Shown: positions 27,656 to 37,149 of the stretch, in pieces
How positions within the stretch are numbered: position 1 is the first letter of the stretch
Layout of the letters: every line of letters begins with the position of its first letter
DNA from: CBDHGY01 sp965263325
GTDB lineage: Bacteria > Pseudomonadota > Alphaproteobacteria > Caulobacterales > Hyphomonadaceae
Direction: 5' to 3'
Length of the DNA: 64,000 nucleotides
Assembly: GCA_965263325.1 (NCBI GenBank)
Contig: CBDHGY010000001.1
Location: 9,485-73,484, forward strand
Program-made: the position numbers and the translations under genes
Notes under the pieces: generated by a model
The model's input: the letters and a program-made list of their open reading frames with translations, nothing else
The model's database searches: none
What the model was told of the DNA's origin: nothing

Positions 27656-28591
27656 TTATACGCCTGTCATATCCGCAAGCACGCGCCCGAACAGCGCCAA
27701 GAATCCGTCGCCAAATTCAGGTGAGTAAGTAACCTCATTGCTTCCCACAGGCTTCGCAGCGTTTATGCCAATAACTGCCACCGCGTCATACGCATATGTA
27801 AACCATGGCCCACCCGATGATCCTTCCGTCAGTTCGTTCATTGCGGCAACAACACTTGAAGATGAGACACCAAGATGCTGGCCGGTCGTCGCATAAAGGA
27901 AATGACCATCGAACGCGAACTGCTTTGTAGGTACAAACGGATAGCCAAGGCTGGTAACCGTGCCCTCACGCGGGGCTTTCGCCAACAAGCTTGCAGTTCC
28001 CGTTTTAGCTGCAATGGGCTGGCTCAATCGCACGAAAGCATAATCATAAGGACTCCGGCTTGTTCCGAGCGAAGGCTGCTGCCACCCCTTGTGCAGATAA
28101 ACCGCCTCTCCCACCCAGGATCCAAGCGCTCGATGTCCTCGCTTTTGCGGTTCAAACCGGCTCCAAGCTGCTGTTTTTCCATTCGCTTCTACACAATGGG
28201 CGGCCGTCAGTATTACGCGCTCTGCGACGACCGCAGCCGTACAAAACCGAAGTTTTCCTTGAATACTCGATGTCAGTTTGCCGATGGTAGATTGCGGCCA
28301 CTCGCCAACACTGGCCACAGCCTCCGTTATCGGCTCAGTTGGCGCGCCATAGGAAACGCGGCGCGTCAACAGTGACCCGGCCCAAGTGTTGGTGGTTGAA
28401 TACCCCGAGTTCAAACGTGGGGCAGAATTAATTCTTATTCGTTTTTCTTTTCCGCGCGGGCCTGTGAGTTTATCTGTTGTTTCAAATACAACTCGGCCGG
28501 CTGGCTCGAGAGGTTCTTCAATTTCCCGAACATATCCCGGCGGCGGGGACATAAGCTCCATGATAATCGCAAGATTGCCATCCTCAGACAT
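27656..28591 (-). CDS. Trypsin-like (S1-fold) serine protease without obvious signal peptide
   Basis: 311 residues. The catalytic triad of the chymotrypsin fold is complete: His in LTAAHCVE (about residue 153), Asp in SPYDYAFVRL (near 205) and Ser in LTEGSSGGPWF (near 256). About 115 residues precede the protease core and are Pro/Arg/Glu-rich. The N-terminus MSEDGNLAIIMELMSPPPG has no hydrophobic signal, so the enzyme may stay in the cytoplasm, use a non-classical route, or the pre-region may act as a propeptide after another start. The V8-like short spacing and the GINAAK ending suit the bacterial glutamyl endopeptidase branch, but specificity is not readable. It ends 277 bases after the thioesterase gene, in a stretch in which I see no gene. 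Confidence 0.8.
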   Translation of the reverse strand: MSEDGNLAIIMELMSPPPGYVREIEEPLEPAGRVVFETTDKLTGPRGKEKRIRINSAPRLNSGYSTTNTWAGSLLTRRVSYGAPTEPITEAVASVGEWPQSTIGKLTSSIQGKLRFCTAAVVAERVILTAAHCVEANGKTAAWSRFEPQKRGHRALGSWVGEAVYLHKGWQQPSLGTSRSPYDYAFVRLSQPIAAKTGTASLLAKAPREGTVTSLGYPFVPTKQFAFDGHFLYATTGQHLGVSSSSVVAAMNELTEGSSGGPWFTYAYDAVAVIGINAAKPVGSNEVTYSPEFGDGFLALFGRVLADMTGV

Positions 28592-28741
28592 GGAAATACT
28601 GTCTCATAGTCCGCGTAAACAAGCCAAGAATTTTCAACTAACTAGTCATCTAACCCATTTCAACATTCAGGCTTAGGAGTATTTTCACGAAAATGCGAGA
28701 TAAAAACTCTCAAAGGTATGCTCGGAAAAAGGGGTAACACC

Positions 28742-29305
28742 ATGGCATTGAAGCACGCATCTCTCACAGTATCTGCACTATTTCTCGCAACAGGCTGCGC
28801 ATCTTATCACGGGACAGTCTTGCCGACACCCGGTGGTAATTTCCAGGCGATCACGCCCGGCAAAACCAAAGGTGGTGCTTACAAAATGGCTCAAGCCGAT
28901 GCCGAACGCGCCTGTAAGAAAGAGACCGGCAACAAGAAATTCTTCGCGCTAGAAAGCGATAGCAAGTTTACGGGCGTCGAAATCGATCGCGGCGAAGGTG
29001 GAACAACCCGCAGCGTGATCGCCGGCGCGATCGAGTTTGCAGCCGCCATGGAAAAGAACGATAATTATGAAGTCACGATGTTCTTCCGATGTGCAGCGTC
29101 GGGCCCACAAACGGCAGATGCTGTAACGCCGCTGATCAAGAGCGAAGAAGTTGTTCAAGAACCCGTCGTTGAAACCGTTGTCGCCCCAAACGAAACAGTA
29201 ACAGCCTCGATCGCATTACCAACGCAACAAACAGAAGCACCGACATCATTGTCTGGACGTCCTGATATCGATGCCATTGTCGCTGCTGCGATGGCGAACC
29301 GCTAA
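28742..29305 (+). CDS. Hypothetical lipoprotein
   Basis: 187 residues from the ATG at 28742. Lipobox LATGC with the lipidated Cys at residue 20. The body (about 25-110) alternates strands and helices with two Cys; a Pro/Val/Glu/Thr-rich linker (residues 125-165) leads to a short C-terminal helix. No family recognised. A strong terminator hairpin follows at 29334-29361. Confidence 0.65.
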   Translation: MALKHASLTVSALFLATGCASYHGTVLPTPGGNFQAITPGKTKGGAYKMAQADAERACKKETGNKKFFALESDSKFTGVEIDRGEGGTTRSVIAGAIEFAAAMEKNDNYEVTMFFRCAASGPQTADAVTPLIKSEEVVQEPVVETVVAPNETVTASIALPTQQTEAPTSLSGRPDIDAIVAAAMANR

Positions 29306-29333
29306 GCGAAAATTTCATCGAAGCAGAAAACAT

Positions 29334-29361
29334 ATGGCCGGAGGGTAGAAGTTCCGGCCAT
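29334..29361 (+). terminator. Intrinsic terminator after lipoprotein gene
   Basis: Nine-base perfect stem ATGGCCGGA / TCCGGCCAT with a ten-base loop, followed by TTAATTTAT. It lies 29 bases beyond the stop at 29305 and may serve both directions, since the next gene converges from the right. Confidence 0.75.
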
Positions 29362-29386
29362 TTAATTTATCGACTATTTATTAGGC

Positions 29387-29962
29387 TTATGAGCCTGTGC
29401 CTGAACCTACTCCGGCGAGTGAGGCAAATCCGGGATCTGCAATCACTTTTGAAATCGTTTCCTGCACAGCAGGTGTAAATGCGTCAATCACATTTTGACA
29501 AGCTTTAATCGCGCTATAGCTTGTCTTGAATTTGTACTCAGTGTTGACCGCAACACCTTCCGGGTTTGTGTCAGACGTGAGCTTCAGTCCAATATTCCAT
29601 GAACCAGTTCCGAGTGAGCTGAACTGTAGCTCGGTGATCTCACCCGCGATCATTTTACCATTCGCTTGATCATAAGCACCTGCTGCAAATAGCTCATCAC
29701 GCATTGCGCCCTCAATGAACTCTTTTGGTGTTTTGCCCGGTGCAACTTCCAGTGCCCCAAGCGCGCGGCAAGTTAGCTTCTCATCTACACCTTCAGCCAT
29801 GCTGAAATCAGCCAGTTGAACTTTCGCATCTGTGTCACCGAGCGCGCCCTGGAACGCCATGATGTTTTCCGTTGAAGTGGTGTAAGGGCGGCTGGATGTG
29901 GTTTCACAAGCCGCAAGACTTAGCGCTGCAACCGCAGCAATTGTGATTGTTGTTAACTTCAT
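29387..29962 (-). CDS. Hypothetical lipoprotein
   Basis: 191 residues from the ATG at 29962 (MKLTTITIAAVAALSLAAC); an earlier ATG five codons upstream has no ribosome site. Lipobox SLAAC with Cys19. About half the mature protein alternates beta-strands (GKMIAGEITELQFSSLGTGSWNIGLKL, quoted in part as MIAGEITELQFSS), reminiscent of YajG-type or ABC-auxiliary outer-membrane lipoproteins, without a clear match. Ends in a Gly/Ser-rich tail. Confidence 0.65.
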   Translation of the reverse strand: MKLTTITIAAVAALSLAACETTSSRPYTTSTENIMAFQGALGDTDAKVQLADFSMAEGVDEKLTCRALGALEVAPGKTPKEFIEGAMRDELFAAGAYDQANGKMIAGEITELQFSSLGTGSWNIGLKLTSDTNPEGVAVNTEYKFKTSYSAIKACQNVIDAFTPAVQETISKVIADPGFASLAGVGSGTGS

Positions 29963-30046
29963 GTTTCTCCCCAACAATAAGAGCCCAGATATGGCTCTCC
30001 CTTGGTTAACGGGGGAATCGAGGCGACGTTAATCGCGTTCTAATAG

Positions 30047-30075
30047 AAAAGCCGAAGCGATCTGCCTCGGCTTTT
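30047..30075 (-). terminator. Intrinsic terminator of the beta-oxidation operon
   Basis: AAAAGCCGA / TCGGCTTTT nine-base perfect stem with an eleven-base loop, 31 bases past the end of the FadJ-like gene. Read on the reverse strand it ends in TTTTC, as expected for termination of the leftward operon. The A-run on the other side lets it work for the opposite strand as well. Confidence 0.8.
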
Positions 30076-30105
30076 CGTAACCTGTAACAAACATTACTAC
30101 TTTGT

Positions 30106-32340
30106 TTAAGCCGCTGCTTTCTCAGGTGTCCCCGCAGGTGGGAAGCGATCATAGAACCCTTCGCCTTTGGCCGCCATTTCTTTCAGCAAAGCAGGCGGTT
30201 CGAAACGCTCACCATACTTAGCAGCGAGACGCTCGGCCTCTTCCACGAACGGGCCAATGCCCCAGATCAGGTCCACATAAGAGCAGCATCCGCCCGTATA
30301 AGGCGCAAATCCCCAGGCAAGGATTGATCCGATATCGCCATCGCGCGCGTCTGTGATGACGCCCTCTTCAAAACAGCGGGCAACCTCAATTGCTTGGCGC
30401 ACGAGAAAACGGTTGGTCAGCTCCTTTTTCAGTTCTGGCGGACACTCATCAACTTTCACATCAATGCGCGTATTGAGATCTGGCCAGAGACGGTCAGGTT
30501 TGCCTTTTTCGTTGTAATCGTAAAAACCTTTACCCGCTTTACGACCCACGCGGCCTTTGTCTTCAACAAGCCACGCCATCATCTGACCGAGCTCATTAGA
30601 GTCATAGTCCACGCCTGCCGCTTGTGCCATTTGGCGACCGACTTTTAGCGCTGTGTCGAGACCAACAGAGTCTGAGACTTCAAGCGGTCCCATAGGCATA
30701 CCAGACTGGCGACCAACATTCTCAATGATTGCGGGCTTAATACCTTCAGCCAGCATCGCCATGCCTTCCTGAGTGTAAGTGCCAAAGCAACGCGAGGTAT
30801 AGAAACCGCGGCTATCATTTACAACGATCGGTGTCTTACGGATCGCAAGGACATAGTCGACAGACTTTGCCAGAGTTTCCTGACTGGTCTTCTCGCCCAT
30901 AATGATCTCTACAAGCCCCATCCGCTCAACAGGTGAGAAGAAGTGGATCCCGATGAAATTCGCTGGGCGATCAGACGCCTCAGCCAGACCAGTAATCGGA
31001 AGAGTAGAGGTGTTCGACCCAAACACAGCCGTATCGTCCAACTGCTCTTCCGCCATTTTGGTGATCTTGGCTTTCAATTCAGGGTTTTCGAAAACAGCTT
31101 CGACAACAAGATCGGCACCTTTGATGTCATCATAGTTGTCTGTCGTCGTAATGAGATCGAGGAGCGCATTGCCTTTTTCTTCAGTCGTTTTGCCGCGGCT
31201 GATGTCTTTTTCGACGAGACGGCGGGAGTAGTCTTTACCCTTCTCTGCGTTCTCCTTCGAAATATCGACGAGTACCGTTGGGATACCGGCCTTGGCCTGA
31301 ACGTAAGCAATCCCTGCCCCCATCAATCCGGCACCTATGACAGCGATTTTATTGAACTCGGTTTTCTCGTATCCTTGCGGGCGGTTGCCACCTTTGCTCA
31401 ACGCTTGCGTTGAGAGGAAGAGCGAGCGGATCATCGCTTTGGCTTCAGGGCGCTGCTGGGTGTTTATGAAGTAACGAGTTTCAATCCGGAGGCCAGCATC
31501 AATTGGTACTTGAAGCCCCTCATAGACGCACGAAAGAATATTCTTCTGCGCAGGATAATTGCCATGCGTTTGAGCATGCAGCATTGCATTGCCCATGGTT
31601 GCAACCTGCCCCATGCCTGGGTTTTTGTGGTAGACGCCGCCCGGTACTTTAAAGCCTTTTTCGTCCCAAGGTGCTTTCGCGTCCGGGTTCGCTTTAATCC
31701 ACTCCTTACACTTCGCGACAGTTTCGCCAGCAGGAGCCAGCTCACCTACAACGCCCATTTTCAGAGCTTTTTCAGCATTGAACGACTTACCTTGCAAGAT
31801 CAGCGGCAATGCTTCTTGCGCACCAATCAAGCGTGGTAGACGCTGCGTACCACCGGCACCGGGGAGAAGGCCGATCTTTGCTTCTGGCAAACCAAACTGG
31901 AGTTTTGGATTGTCGTTCGCAGCCACGCGGTAATGGCACGCAAGCGCCACTTCAAGACCGCCGCCGAGCGCCAACCCGTCAAGCGCACACGCGATTGGCT
32001 TGCCGCATGTTTCGAGCTCGCGCAATGTTTTGTTCAAAGAGAAGCCGCGCTCGAACTGCATTGCTTTCAGCTCAGCTTCTGACATCTCAGATTCTGGCTT
32101 CCCGCCACCAGCGCTTTCGCCCATCTCACCAAGGTCTGCTCCGGCGCAAAAACCAGAAGGTTTGCCCGAGGAAACAACAAGGCCTTTGATGTCATCATTC
32201 TCAGAGACTTCTTTTGTAATTGCAATGATGTCCGCAATTGCTTTCGCTGTGAGCGTATTCATTGAGCGACCCGGCACATCGAATACAGCATGCGCAATAC
32301 CGTCGCCATCAACGTCCCAACCAAACGTTTCGAGATTCAT
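30106..32340 (-). CDS. Enoyl-CoA hydratase/3-hydroxyacyl-CoA dehydrogenase (FadJ/FadB-like)
   Basis: 744 residues. N-terminal hydratase domain: FCAGADL oxyanion-hole region, DGLALGGGLE with Glu130 and LPEAKIGLLPGAGGTQRLP with Glu153. A linker helix leads to the NAD-binding domain with VIGAGLMGAG at about 334-343, then SNTSTLPI, the catalytic His of GIHFFSPVERM and the C-terminal dehydrogenase domain. It performs the hydration and the NAD-dependent oxidation steps of beta-oxidation. Last gene of the reverse-strand operon that contains the thiolase and two acyl-CoA dehydrogenases; terminator just beyond. Confidence 0.93.
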   Translation of the reverse strand: MNLETFGWDVDGDGIAHAVFDVPGRSMNTLTAKAIADIIAITKEVSENDDIKGLVVSSGKPSGFCAGADLGEMGESAGGGKPESEMSEAELKAMQFERGFSLNKTLRELETCGKPIACALDGLALGGGLEVALACHYRVAANDNPKLQFGLPEAKIGLLPGAGGTQRLPRLIGAQEALPLILQGKSFNAEKALKMGVVGELAPAGETVAKCKEWIKANPDAKAPWDEKGFKVPGGVYHKNPGMGQVATMGNAMLHAQTHGNYPAQKNILSCVYEGLQVPIDAGLRIETRYFINTQQRPEAKAMIRSLFLSTQALSKGGNRPQGYEKTEFNKIAVIGAGLMGAGIAYVQAKAGIPTVLVDISKENAEKGKDYSRRLVEKDISRGKTTEEKGNALLDLITTTDNYDDIKGADLVVEAVFENPELKAKITKMAEEQLDDTAVFGSNTSTLPITGLAEASDRPANFIGIHFFSPVERMGLVEIIMGEKTSQETLAKSVDYVLAIRKTPIVVNDSRGFYTSRCFGTYTQEGMAMLAEGIKPAIIENVGRQSGMPMGPLEVSDSVGLDTALKVGRQMAQAAGVDYDSNELGQMMAWLVEDKGRVGRKAGKGFYDYNEKGKPDRLWPDLNTRIDVKVDECPPELKKELTNRFLVRQAIEVARCFEEGVITDARDGDIGSILAWGFAPYTGGCCSYVDLIWGIGPFVEEAERLAAKYGERFEPPALLKEMAAKGEGFYDRFPPAGTPEKAAA

Positions 32341-32440
32341 TTCACTTCTTCCTTACACTTGAGCCGTGCAGCACTTCACCCTGCCGGCAGAGATTCCAAT
32401 TGAAAATCTGATCAATCAGTGAATGATCGGTGGGAGCTGC

Positions 32441-32830
32441 TTAAGAGCAAACATCCACCTGATAACCATCCGCATCTGTAACGGTGGAGCACCCGGTACG
32501 TGTTGATGACGGTGCCAGTGTGGCACCGAAATCAGTAAGCACCTGGGGTGCTGGCGCAGTAGGCGCGACAATATCGAGATGACGAGGCTGAACCCCAGCA
32601 CCTTCAACATCCGGCCAAAGCGTCATCCGAACACCATCGCGCGTCATCACGACGACATGGCAGGTCTCACAATCCTTGTTCGCCTCAAACCCAAGCGCAC
32701 TGTATAGTTTGCACGCTTGGTTGACGTCCCGGACTGGGACATTGAGTTGTTGAACCGATTGCTCCGATGCGGCAGCTATTCCAGAAAATGCAGTGCCTGC
32801 AGCGAATAGGGAGACCAAAAGGAGACGCAT
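32441..32830 (-). CDS. Secreted VOC/glyoxalase-like protein inside the beta-oxidation operon
   Basis: 129 residues with a cleavable signal peptide (residues 1-22, AGTAFSGIAAA). The mature part has the VOC-type N-terminal strand-helix VQQLNVPVRDVNQACKLYSALGFEANKD (quoted as LNVPVRDVNQACKLYSALGF) and a C-terminal strand DADGYQVDVCS. Five cysteines, including CETC, suggest disulfides or a metal site in the periplasm. It sits between the thiolase and FadJ-like genes, an unusual place for an exported protein. Function unknown. Confidence 0.6.
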   Translation of the reverse strand: MRLLLVSLFAAGTAFSGIAAASEQSVQQLNVPVRDVNQACKLYSALGFEANKDCETCHVVVMTRDGVRMTLWPDVEGAGVQPRHLDIVAPTAPAPQVLTDFGATLAPSSTRTGCSTVTDADGYQVDVCS

Positions 32831-32862
32831 TCTACTTCACCTGACCAGTATTGATGGGCGTT

Positions 32863-34068
32863 TTATACCCGTTCGATGATTGTTGCGGTACCCATACCAG
32901 CCCCGACACACAAAGTGACGAGCGCCGTTTCCTTATCGGCCCGCTCTAACTCATCAACCATTGTGCCAAGCAGCATGCCGCCAGTCGCGCCGAGGGGATG
33001 TCCCATTGCAATGGCACCGCCATTCACATTCATCTTATCGTGGTCGATGTTGAGATTATGCATCATGAGAAGCACGACTGAAGCAAACGCTTCGTTTAGC
33101 TCATAGAGGTCGATGTCGCCGACTTCCATGCCAGCCTTCTTCAGCGCCTTCTGCGTAACTGCGGTTGGACCTGTCAGCATGATACCAGGCTCAGAACCGA
33201 TTGAGGCCATCTGCTTCACACGCGCGCGCGGCTTCAGACCAAGCTTCTCGCCCATTTCTTTTGAACCAAAGAGAACAGCAGACGCACCATCAACGATACC
33301 AGAGGAATTACCCGCGTGGTGGACATGATTGATCTTCTCTAGCTCCGGATAACGTTCCTGAATGACTGCATCGAAACCCATTTCGCCGAGAGCAGCGAAT
33401 GATGGGTTCAGCGCAGCGAGAGATTGCATAGTCGCATCCGGGCGCATGTGCTCATCATGGTCAAGTTGAATGCCGCCCATCTGGTCTTTCACCGGAATGA
33501 TAGACTTCTTGAAGCGGCCCTCTTCCCAAGCCCGCGCCGCGCGTTTTTGAGACTCAACAGCAAATGCGTCAACATCATCGCGCGAGAAGCCCCACTTCGT
33601 GGCGATTGTGTCAGCGCCAACACCTTGCGGAGAGAAGTAGGATTTGAAAGCAATCTGCGGGTCAGCGGACCACGCACCACCTGCCGCGCCCATCGGCACG
33701 CGGCTCATGGATTCAATACCGCCGCCAATGGCCATATCTGCTTCGCCGGTCATGACTTTAGCTGCAGCCATGTTGCAGGCCTCAAGACCAGATGCGCAGA
33801 AACGGTCAATCTGAACGCCTGCTGTCGTTTCGGCATAGTCTGCATTCAGCACCGCGATGCGAGCAATGTCGCCGCCCTGCTCACCGACGGGGGATACACA
33901 GCCGAGCACGACATCATCAACGTGAGATGTGTCGAGCTCATTGCGATCGCGGATCGCCTCAAGTGTTTGCGTGGATAATTCTAATGCTGTGATTTCGTGA
34001 AGACTTCCCGTCTTCTTTCCCTTGCCGCGCGGGGTGCGCACAGCGTCATAAATATAGGCTTCGGTCAT
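32863..34068 (-). CDS. Acetyl-CoA acyltransferase (thiolase)
   Basis: 401 residues. Catalytic Cys91 in IDRFCASGLEACN, His of AIAMGHPLGATG near 353 and the second Cys of TLCVGAGMG near 388, matching the degradative thiolase family. Cleaves 3-ketoacyl-CoA to acetyl-CoA and a shortened acyl-CoA. Third gene of the operon, 44 bases after the acyl-CoA dehydrogenase at 34113. Confidence 0.94.
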   Translation of the reverse strand: MTEAYIYDAVRTPRGKGKKTGSLHEITALELSTQTLEAIRDRNELDTSHVDDVVLGCVSPVGEQGGDIARIAVLNADYAETTAGVQIDRFCASGLEACNMAAAKVMTGEADMAIGGGIESMSRVPMGAAGGAWSADPQIAFKSYFSPQGVGADTIATKWGFSRDDVDAFAVESQKRAARAWEEGRFKKSIIPVKDQMGGIQLDHDEHMRPDATMQSLAALNPSFAALGEMGFDAVIQERYPELEKINHVHHAGNSSGIVDGASAVLFGSKEMGEKLGLKPRARVKQMASIGSEPGIMLTGPTAVTQKALKKAGMEVGDIDLYELNEAFASVVLLMMHNLNIDHDKMNVNGGAIAMGHPLGATGGMLLGTMVDELERADKETALVTLCVGAGMGTATIIERV

Positions 34069-34112
34069 GGACGAGGTCTCCTTTGAGGGGCAATTTCAGT
34101 TTCATCATCGGG

Positions 34113-35276
34113 TTATAAAGTTCTCGCGATCAGCATTTTCATCACTTCATTCGCGCCGCCATATATGCGCTGCACACGGGCATCCTGGTACATTTGTCCA
34201 ATCGGATACTCATCCATGAAGCCATACCCACCGTGGAGCTGCAGGCATTCATCGATAATTTTACATTGGAGGTCAGATACCCAATACTTCGACATAGACG
34301 CCGTTGCTGCATCGAGCTTGTCCTGCAAGAGCAATTCTGTGCAGTGATCCATGAAGACTTTGGCGACTGTCGCTTCTGTCTTGCACTCCGCCAGCTTGAA
34401 TTGCGTGTTCTGGAAATCGAAGATCGTGCCGCCGAATGCTTTGCGTTGTTTCACGTAAGCGATGGTTTCGGTCAGCGCGCGCTCAATCATACCGATCCCT
34501 TGTAGACCGATCATGTGACGCTCTTGCGGAAGCTTCTGCATGAGCTGCACAAATCCTTGACCTTCCTCCGGCCCAAGGAGTGCTGAAGCGGGAACTTTCA
34601 CATCATTGAAAAACAGCTCTGACGTATCTTGAGCTGGCTGGCCTATTTTCTTCAAGTTCCGGCCGCGCTCAAATCCCTCAACCTCATCAGTCTCAACCAT
34701 CAATATCGAGATGCCTTTCGCCCCTTTAGTTGGATCCGTCTTCGCACAAACGAAAATCAAATTCGCGGTTTGACCATTTGTGATAAACGTTTTGGATCCG
34801 TTGATGACGTAGCCATTCCCGTCTTTTTTCGCGGTCGTTTTGATATTTTGCAGATCGGATCCTGTACCAGGCTCCGTCATCGCAATTGCTGTTACGAGTT
34901 CACCGGATAACATCTTAGGAAGGAGGCGCTGCTTTTGCTCTTCGCTGCCATAGGAGATGAGGTACGGAGCAACAATCGCATTGTGAAGGCCAATGCCAAG
35001 CGGCACACCCTGCCACTCTAGCTGCTCAATTATTATAGCGTCATGTCGAAAGTCACCGCCGACGCCGCCATACTCTTCCGGACAGCTCGGCACGAGCAAG
35101 CCCATCTCCCCGGCCTTATGCCAAATATCCCGATCGACAATTCCTTGCTCGCGCCACTTTTCCACATGCGGCTTGCATTCTTTTTCCATGAACCCAGAAA
35201 CAGCGTCGGCAAAAATATCGAGTTCTTCATCCTCTCGCCACTTTGCCTTTGGGACATCCAATGGACTTTGCAACAT
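34113..35276 (-). CDS. Acyl-CoA dehydrogenase (long-chain type)
   Basis: 387 residues, the standard 40-kDa ACAD architecture. FAD-contact and substrate motifs: AMTEPGTGSDLQNIKTTA (about 137-154), FITNGQTANL, MQKLPQERHMIGLQ, YVKQRKAFGGTI, and the ending QMYQDARVQRIYGGANEVMK. The YGGANE end, in place of the usual YEGT, is typical of the long-chain and isovaleryl-type subfamilies where the catalytic Glu sits elsewhere. Introduces the 2,3-double bond in the first step of beta-oxidation. Second gene of the operon. Confidence 0.92.
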   Translation of the reverse strand: MLQSPLDVPKAKWREDEELDIFADAVSGFMEKECKPHVEKWREQGIVDRDIWHKAGEMGLLVPSCPEEYGGVGGDFRHDAIIIEQLEWQGVPLGIGLHNAIVAPYLISYGSEEQKQRLLPKMLSGELVTAIAMTEPGTGSDLQNIKTTAKKDGNGYVINGSKTFITNGQTANLIFVCAKTDPTKGAKGISILMVETDEVEGFERGRNLKKIGQPAQDTSELFFNDVKVPASALLGPEEGQGFVQLMQKLPQERHMIGLQGIGMIERALTETIAYVKQRKAFGGTIFDFQNTQFKLAECKTEATVAKVFMDHCTELLLQDKLDAATASMSKYWVSDLQCKIIDECLQLHGGYGFMDEYPIGQMYQDARVQRIYGGANEVMKMLIARTL

Positions 35277-35314
35277 CTATCAAGCCTCTCTTTAACCCAC
35301 TAAAAATAGATCGT

Positions 35315-37099
35315 CTAAAAATGCTCCGCTTCAAGTGCCATCATCGCGTCGGCACCCGCTTTAACTTTCGCCAAATGGGCAGCGGCCTCAGGTAAGATAC
35401 GGTCCATGAAGTACCGGCCTGTCTTGAGTTTGTTTTCGTAGAATGGATCGCCGCCATCTTTCTTTTCTAGCGATACCTTAGCCATCATTGCCCACATATA
35501 GGCGAAGACCGTTAGCCCAAACAACTGAAGATAATCAGTCGATGCGGCTCCGGCATTGTCGAAATTCTTCATGCCGTTTTCCATGAGCCACGTCGTGCCA
35601 TCCTGGAGCTGCGCTTTTGCAGAGCGAAGGCTCTCGATAAATGGAGCAAGGTCGGCGTTCGTTTCGTTCTCCCCGATGAAGTCATCGAGTTCTGCAAAGA
35701 ATGTAAACACAGCCCGGCCACCCTGCGACGCCAGCTTGCGCCCGACAAGGTCAAGCGCCTGGATGCCGTTGGTACCTTCATAGATAAGGGAAATTCGCAC
35801 ATCGCGTACGAATTGTTCCATGCCCCACTCTCTCGTGAACCCTGAGCCTCCATAAAGTTGCAGACCGTCATTGCATGCATCGAGCCCGCGGTCGGTCAGA
35901 AAGGCTTTCACGACCGGCGTCATGAGCGCCATATAGTCGCCGGCTTTTTCCCGAACCTTTTCGTCTGGTGATTTGTGCAGAAGATCGCCGTGGAGCGCTG
36001 TCCAGTATGAGAATGCGCGCGCGCCTTCCACAAACGCTTTCGTATCCATCAGCATGCGGCGCACATCCGGATGCACAATGATTGGGTCAGCTGGTCCATC
36101 AGGATTCTTGGCCCCAGAAAGCGAGCGTCCCTGCAAGCGATCCTTCGCGAAATCAACGGCGTTCTGATAGCTAACTTCGGCAAGTGCGAGACCTTGAACC
36201 CCCACACCAAGACGTGCCTCGTTCATCATCACGAACATGGTGCGCATGCCTTTGTGCTCTTCACCAACGAGCCAGCCGGTTGCCCCATCATAATTCATGA
36301 CGCAGGTAGCATTGCCATGAATGCCCATCTTCTCCTCAAGGCCGCCGCAAGACACGGGGTTTCTTTCGCCTAGCGAGCCATCTTCGTTGACAAGGAATTT
36401 CGGAACAACAAACAAAGAAACACCTTTAATACCCTCAGGCGCCCCCTCGATCTTCGCCAAAACAAGGTGGATGATGTTGTCGGTCAGATCCTGCTCCCCG
36501 CCGGAGATCCAGATTTTTTGGCCCGTAATCTTGTATGATCCGTCTTCATTGAGAACGGCTTTGGTCTTCATGAGTCCGAGATCTGTACCGCAATGCGGCT
36601 CAGTCAGGTTCATAGTTCCGGCCCATTCTGCAGACGCCATCTTTGGACCGTATTTTTGCTTTAACTCATCTGAGCCACCAGCCATGAGCGCCTGAAACGC
36701 ACCATGCGTTAACCCAGGATACATGCCGAAAGCCATATTCGACGAAGCCTGCATTTCTGCCCAGGCAATATTCAGCACATGCGGCAGGCCTTGCCCGCCC
36801 ATCTCCGGATCAACGCTGAGCAGCGGCCAACCATTTTCGACGAGTTGCTTGTAAGCATCCGGAAATCCGTCCGGGGTTTTAACAGTTGCATCCGGATTGC
36901 GGACGCACCCTTGCTCGTCACCTACCTTGTTAAGAGGGAACAGGACTTCAGATGCAAATTTGCCACCCTCTTCCAGGATGGCATCAATCAAATCAGGTGT
37001 TGCTTCCTCAAAGCCCGGGAGGTTTGAGTAATTTTGCAGCGATAGCAGGTCATGCAAGACGAACTGCATATCGCGCACGGGTGCGTCATAGCGAGGCAT
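35315..37099 (-). CDS. Acyl-CoA dehydrogenase, long form with C-terminal extension
   Basis: 594 residues, as in the bacterial ACAD subfamily with N- and C-terminal extra domains. Seen: NLTEPHCGTDLGLMKTKA near residue 167, KIWISGGEQDLTDNIIH, the catalytic Glu of IYEGTNGIQALDLVGRK (about 434-450) and a C-terminal extension of about 140 residues (from GRAVFTFFAEL) forming helices. Typically acts on long-chain acyl-CoA with electron-transfer flavoprotein. First structural gene of the beta-oxidation operon, downstream of the MerR gene by 50 bases. Confidence 0.92.
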   Translation of the reverse strand: MPRYDAPVRDMQFVLHDLLSLQNYSNLPGFEEATPDLIDAILEEGGKFASEVLFPLNKVGDEQGCVRNPDATVKTPDGFPDAYKQLVENGWPLLSVDPEMGGQGLPHVLNIAWAEMQASSNMAFGMYPGLTHGAFQALMAGGSDELKQKYGPKMASAEWAGTMNLTEPHCGTDLGLMKTKAVLNEDGSYKITGQKIWISGGEQDLTDNIIHLVLAKIEGAPEGIKGVSLFVVPKFLVNEDGSLGERNPVSCGGLEEKMGIHGNATCVMNYDGATGWLVGEEHKGMRTMFVMMNEARLGVGVQGLALAEVSYQNAVDFAKDRLQGRSLSGAKNPDGPADPIIVHPDVRRMLMDTKAFVEGARAFSYWTALHGDLLHKSPDEKVREKAGDYMALMTPVVKAFLTDRGLDACNDGLQLYGGSGFTREWGMEQFVRDVRISLIYEGTNGIQALDLVGRKLASQGGRAVFTFFAELDDFIGENETNADLAPFIESLRSAKAQLQDGTTWLMENGMKNFDNAGAASTDYLQLFGLTVFAYMWAMMAKVSLEKKDGGDPFYENKLKTGRYFMDRILPEAAAHLAKVKAGADAMMALEAEHF

Positions 37100-37149
37100 T
37101 CTTTATTGTTTCCTTAGTCAAAAGGCGCTGGGAGGAACAGGCCACTTAA

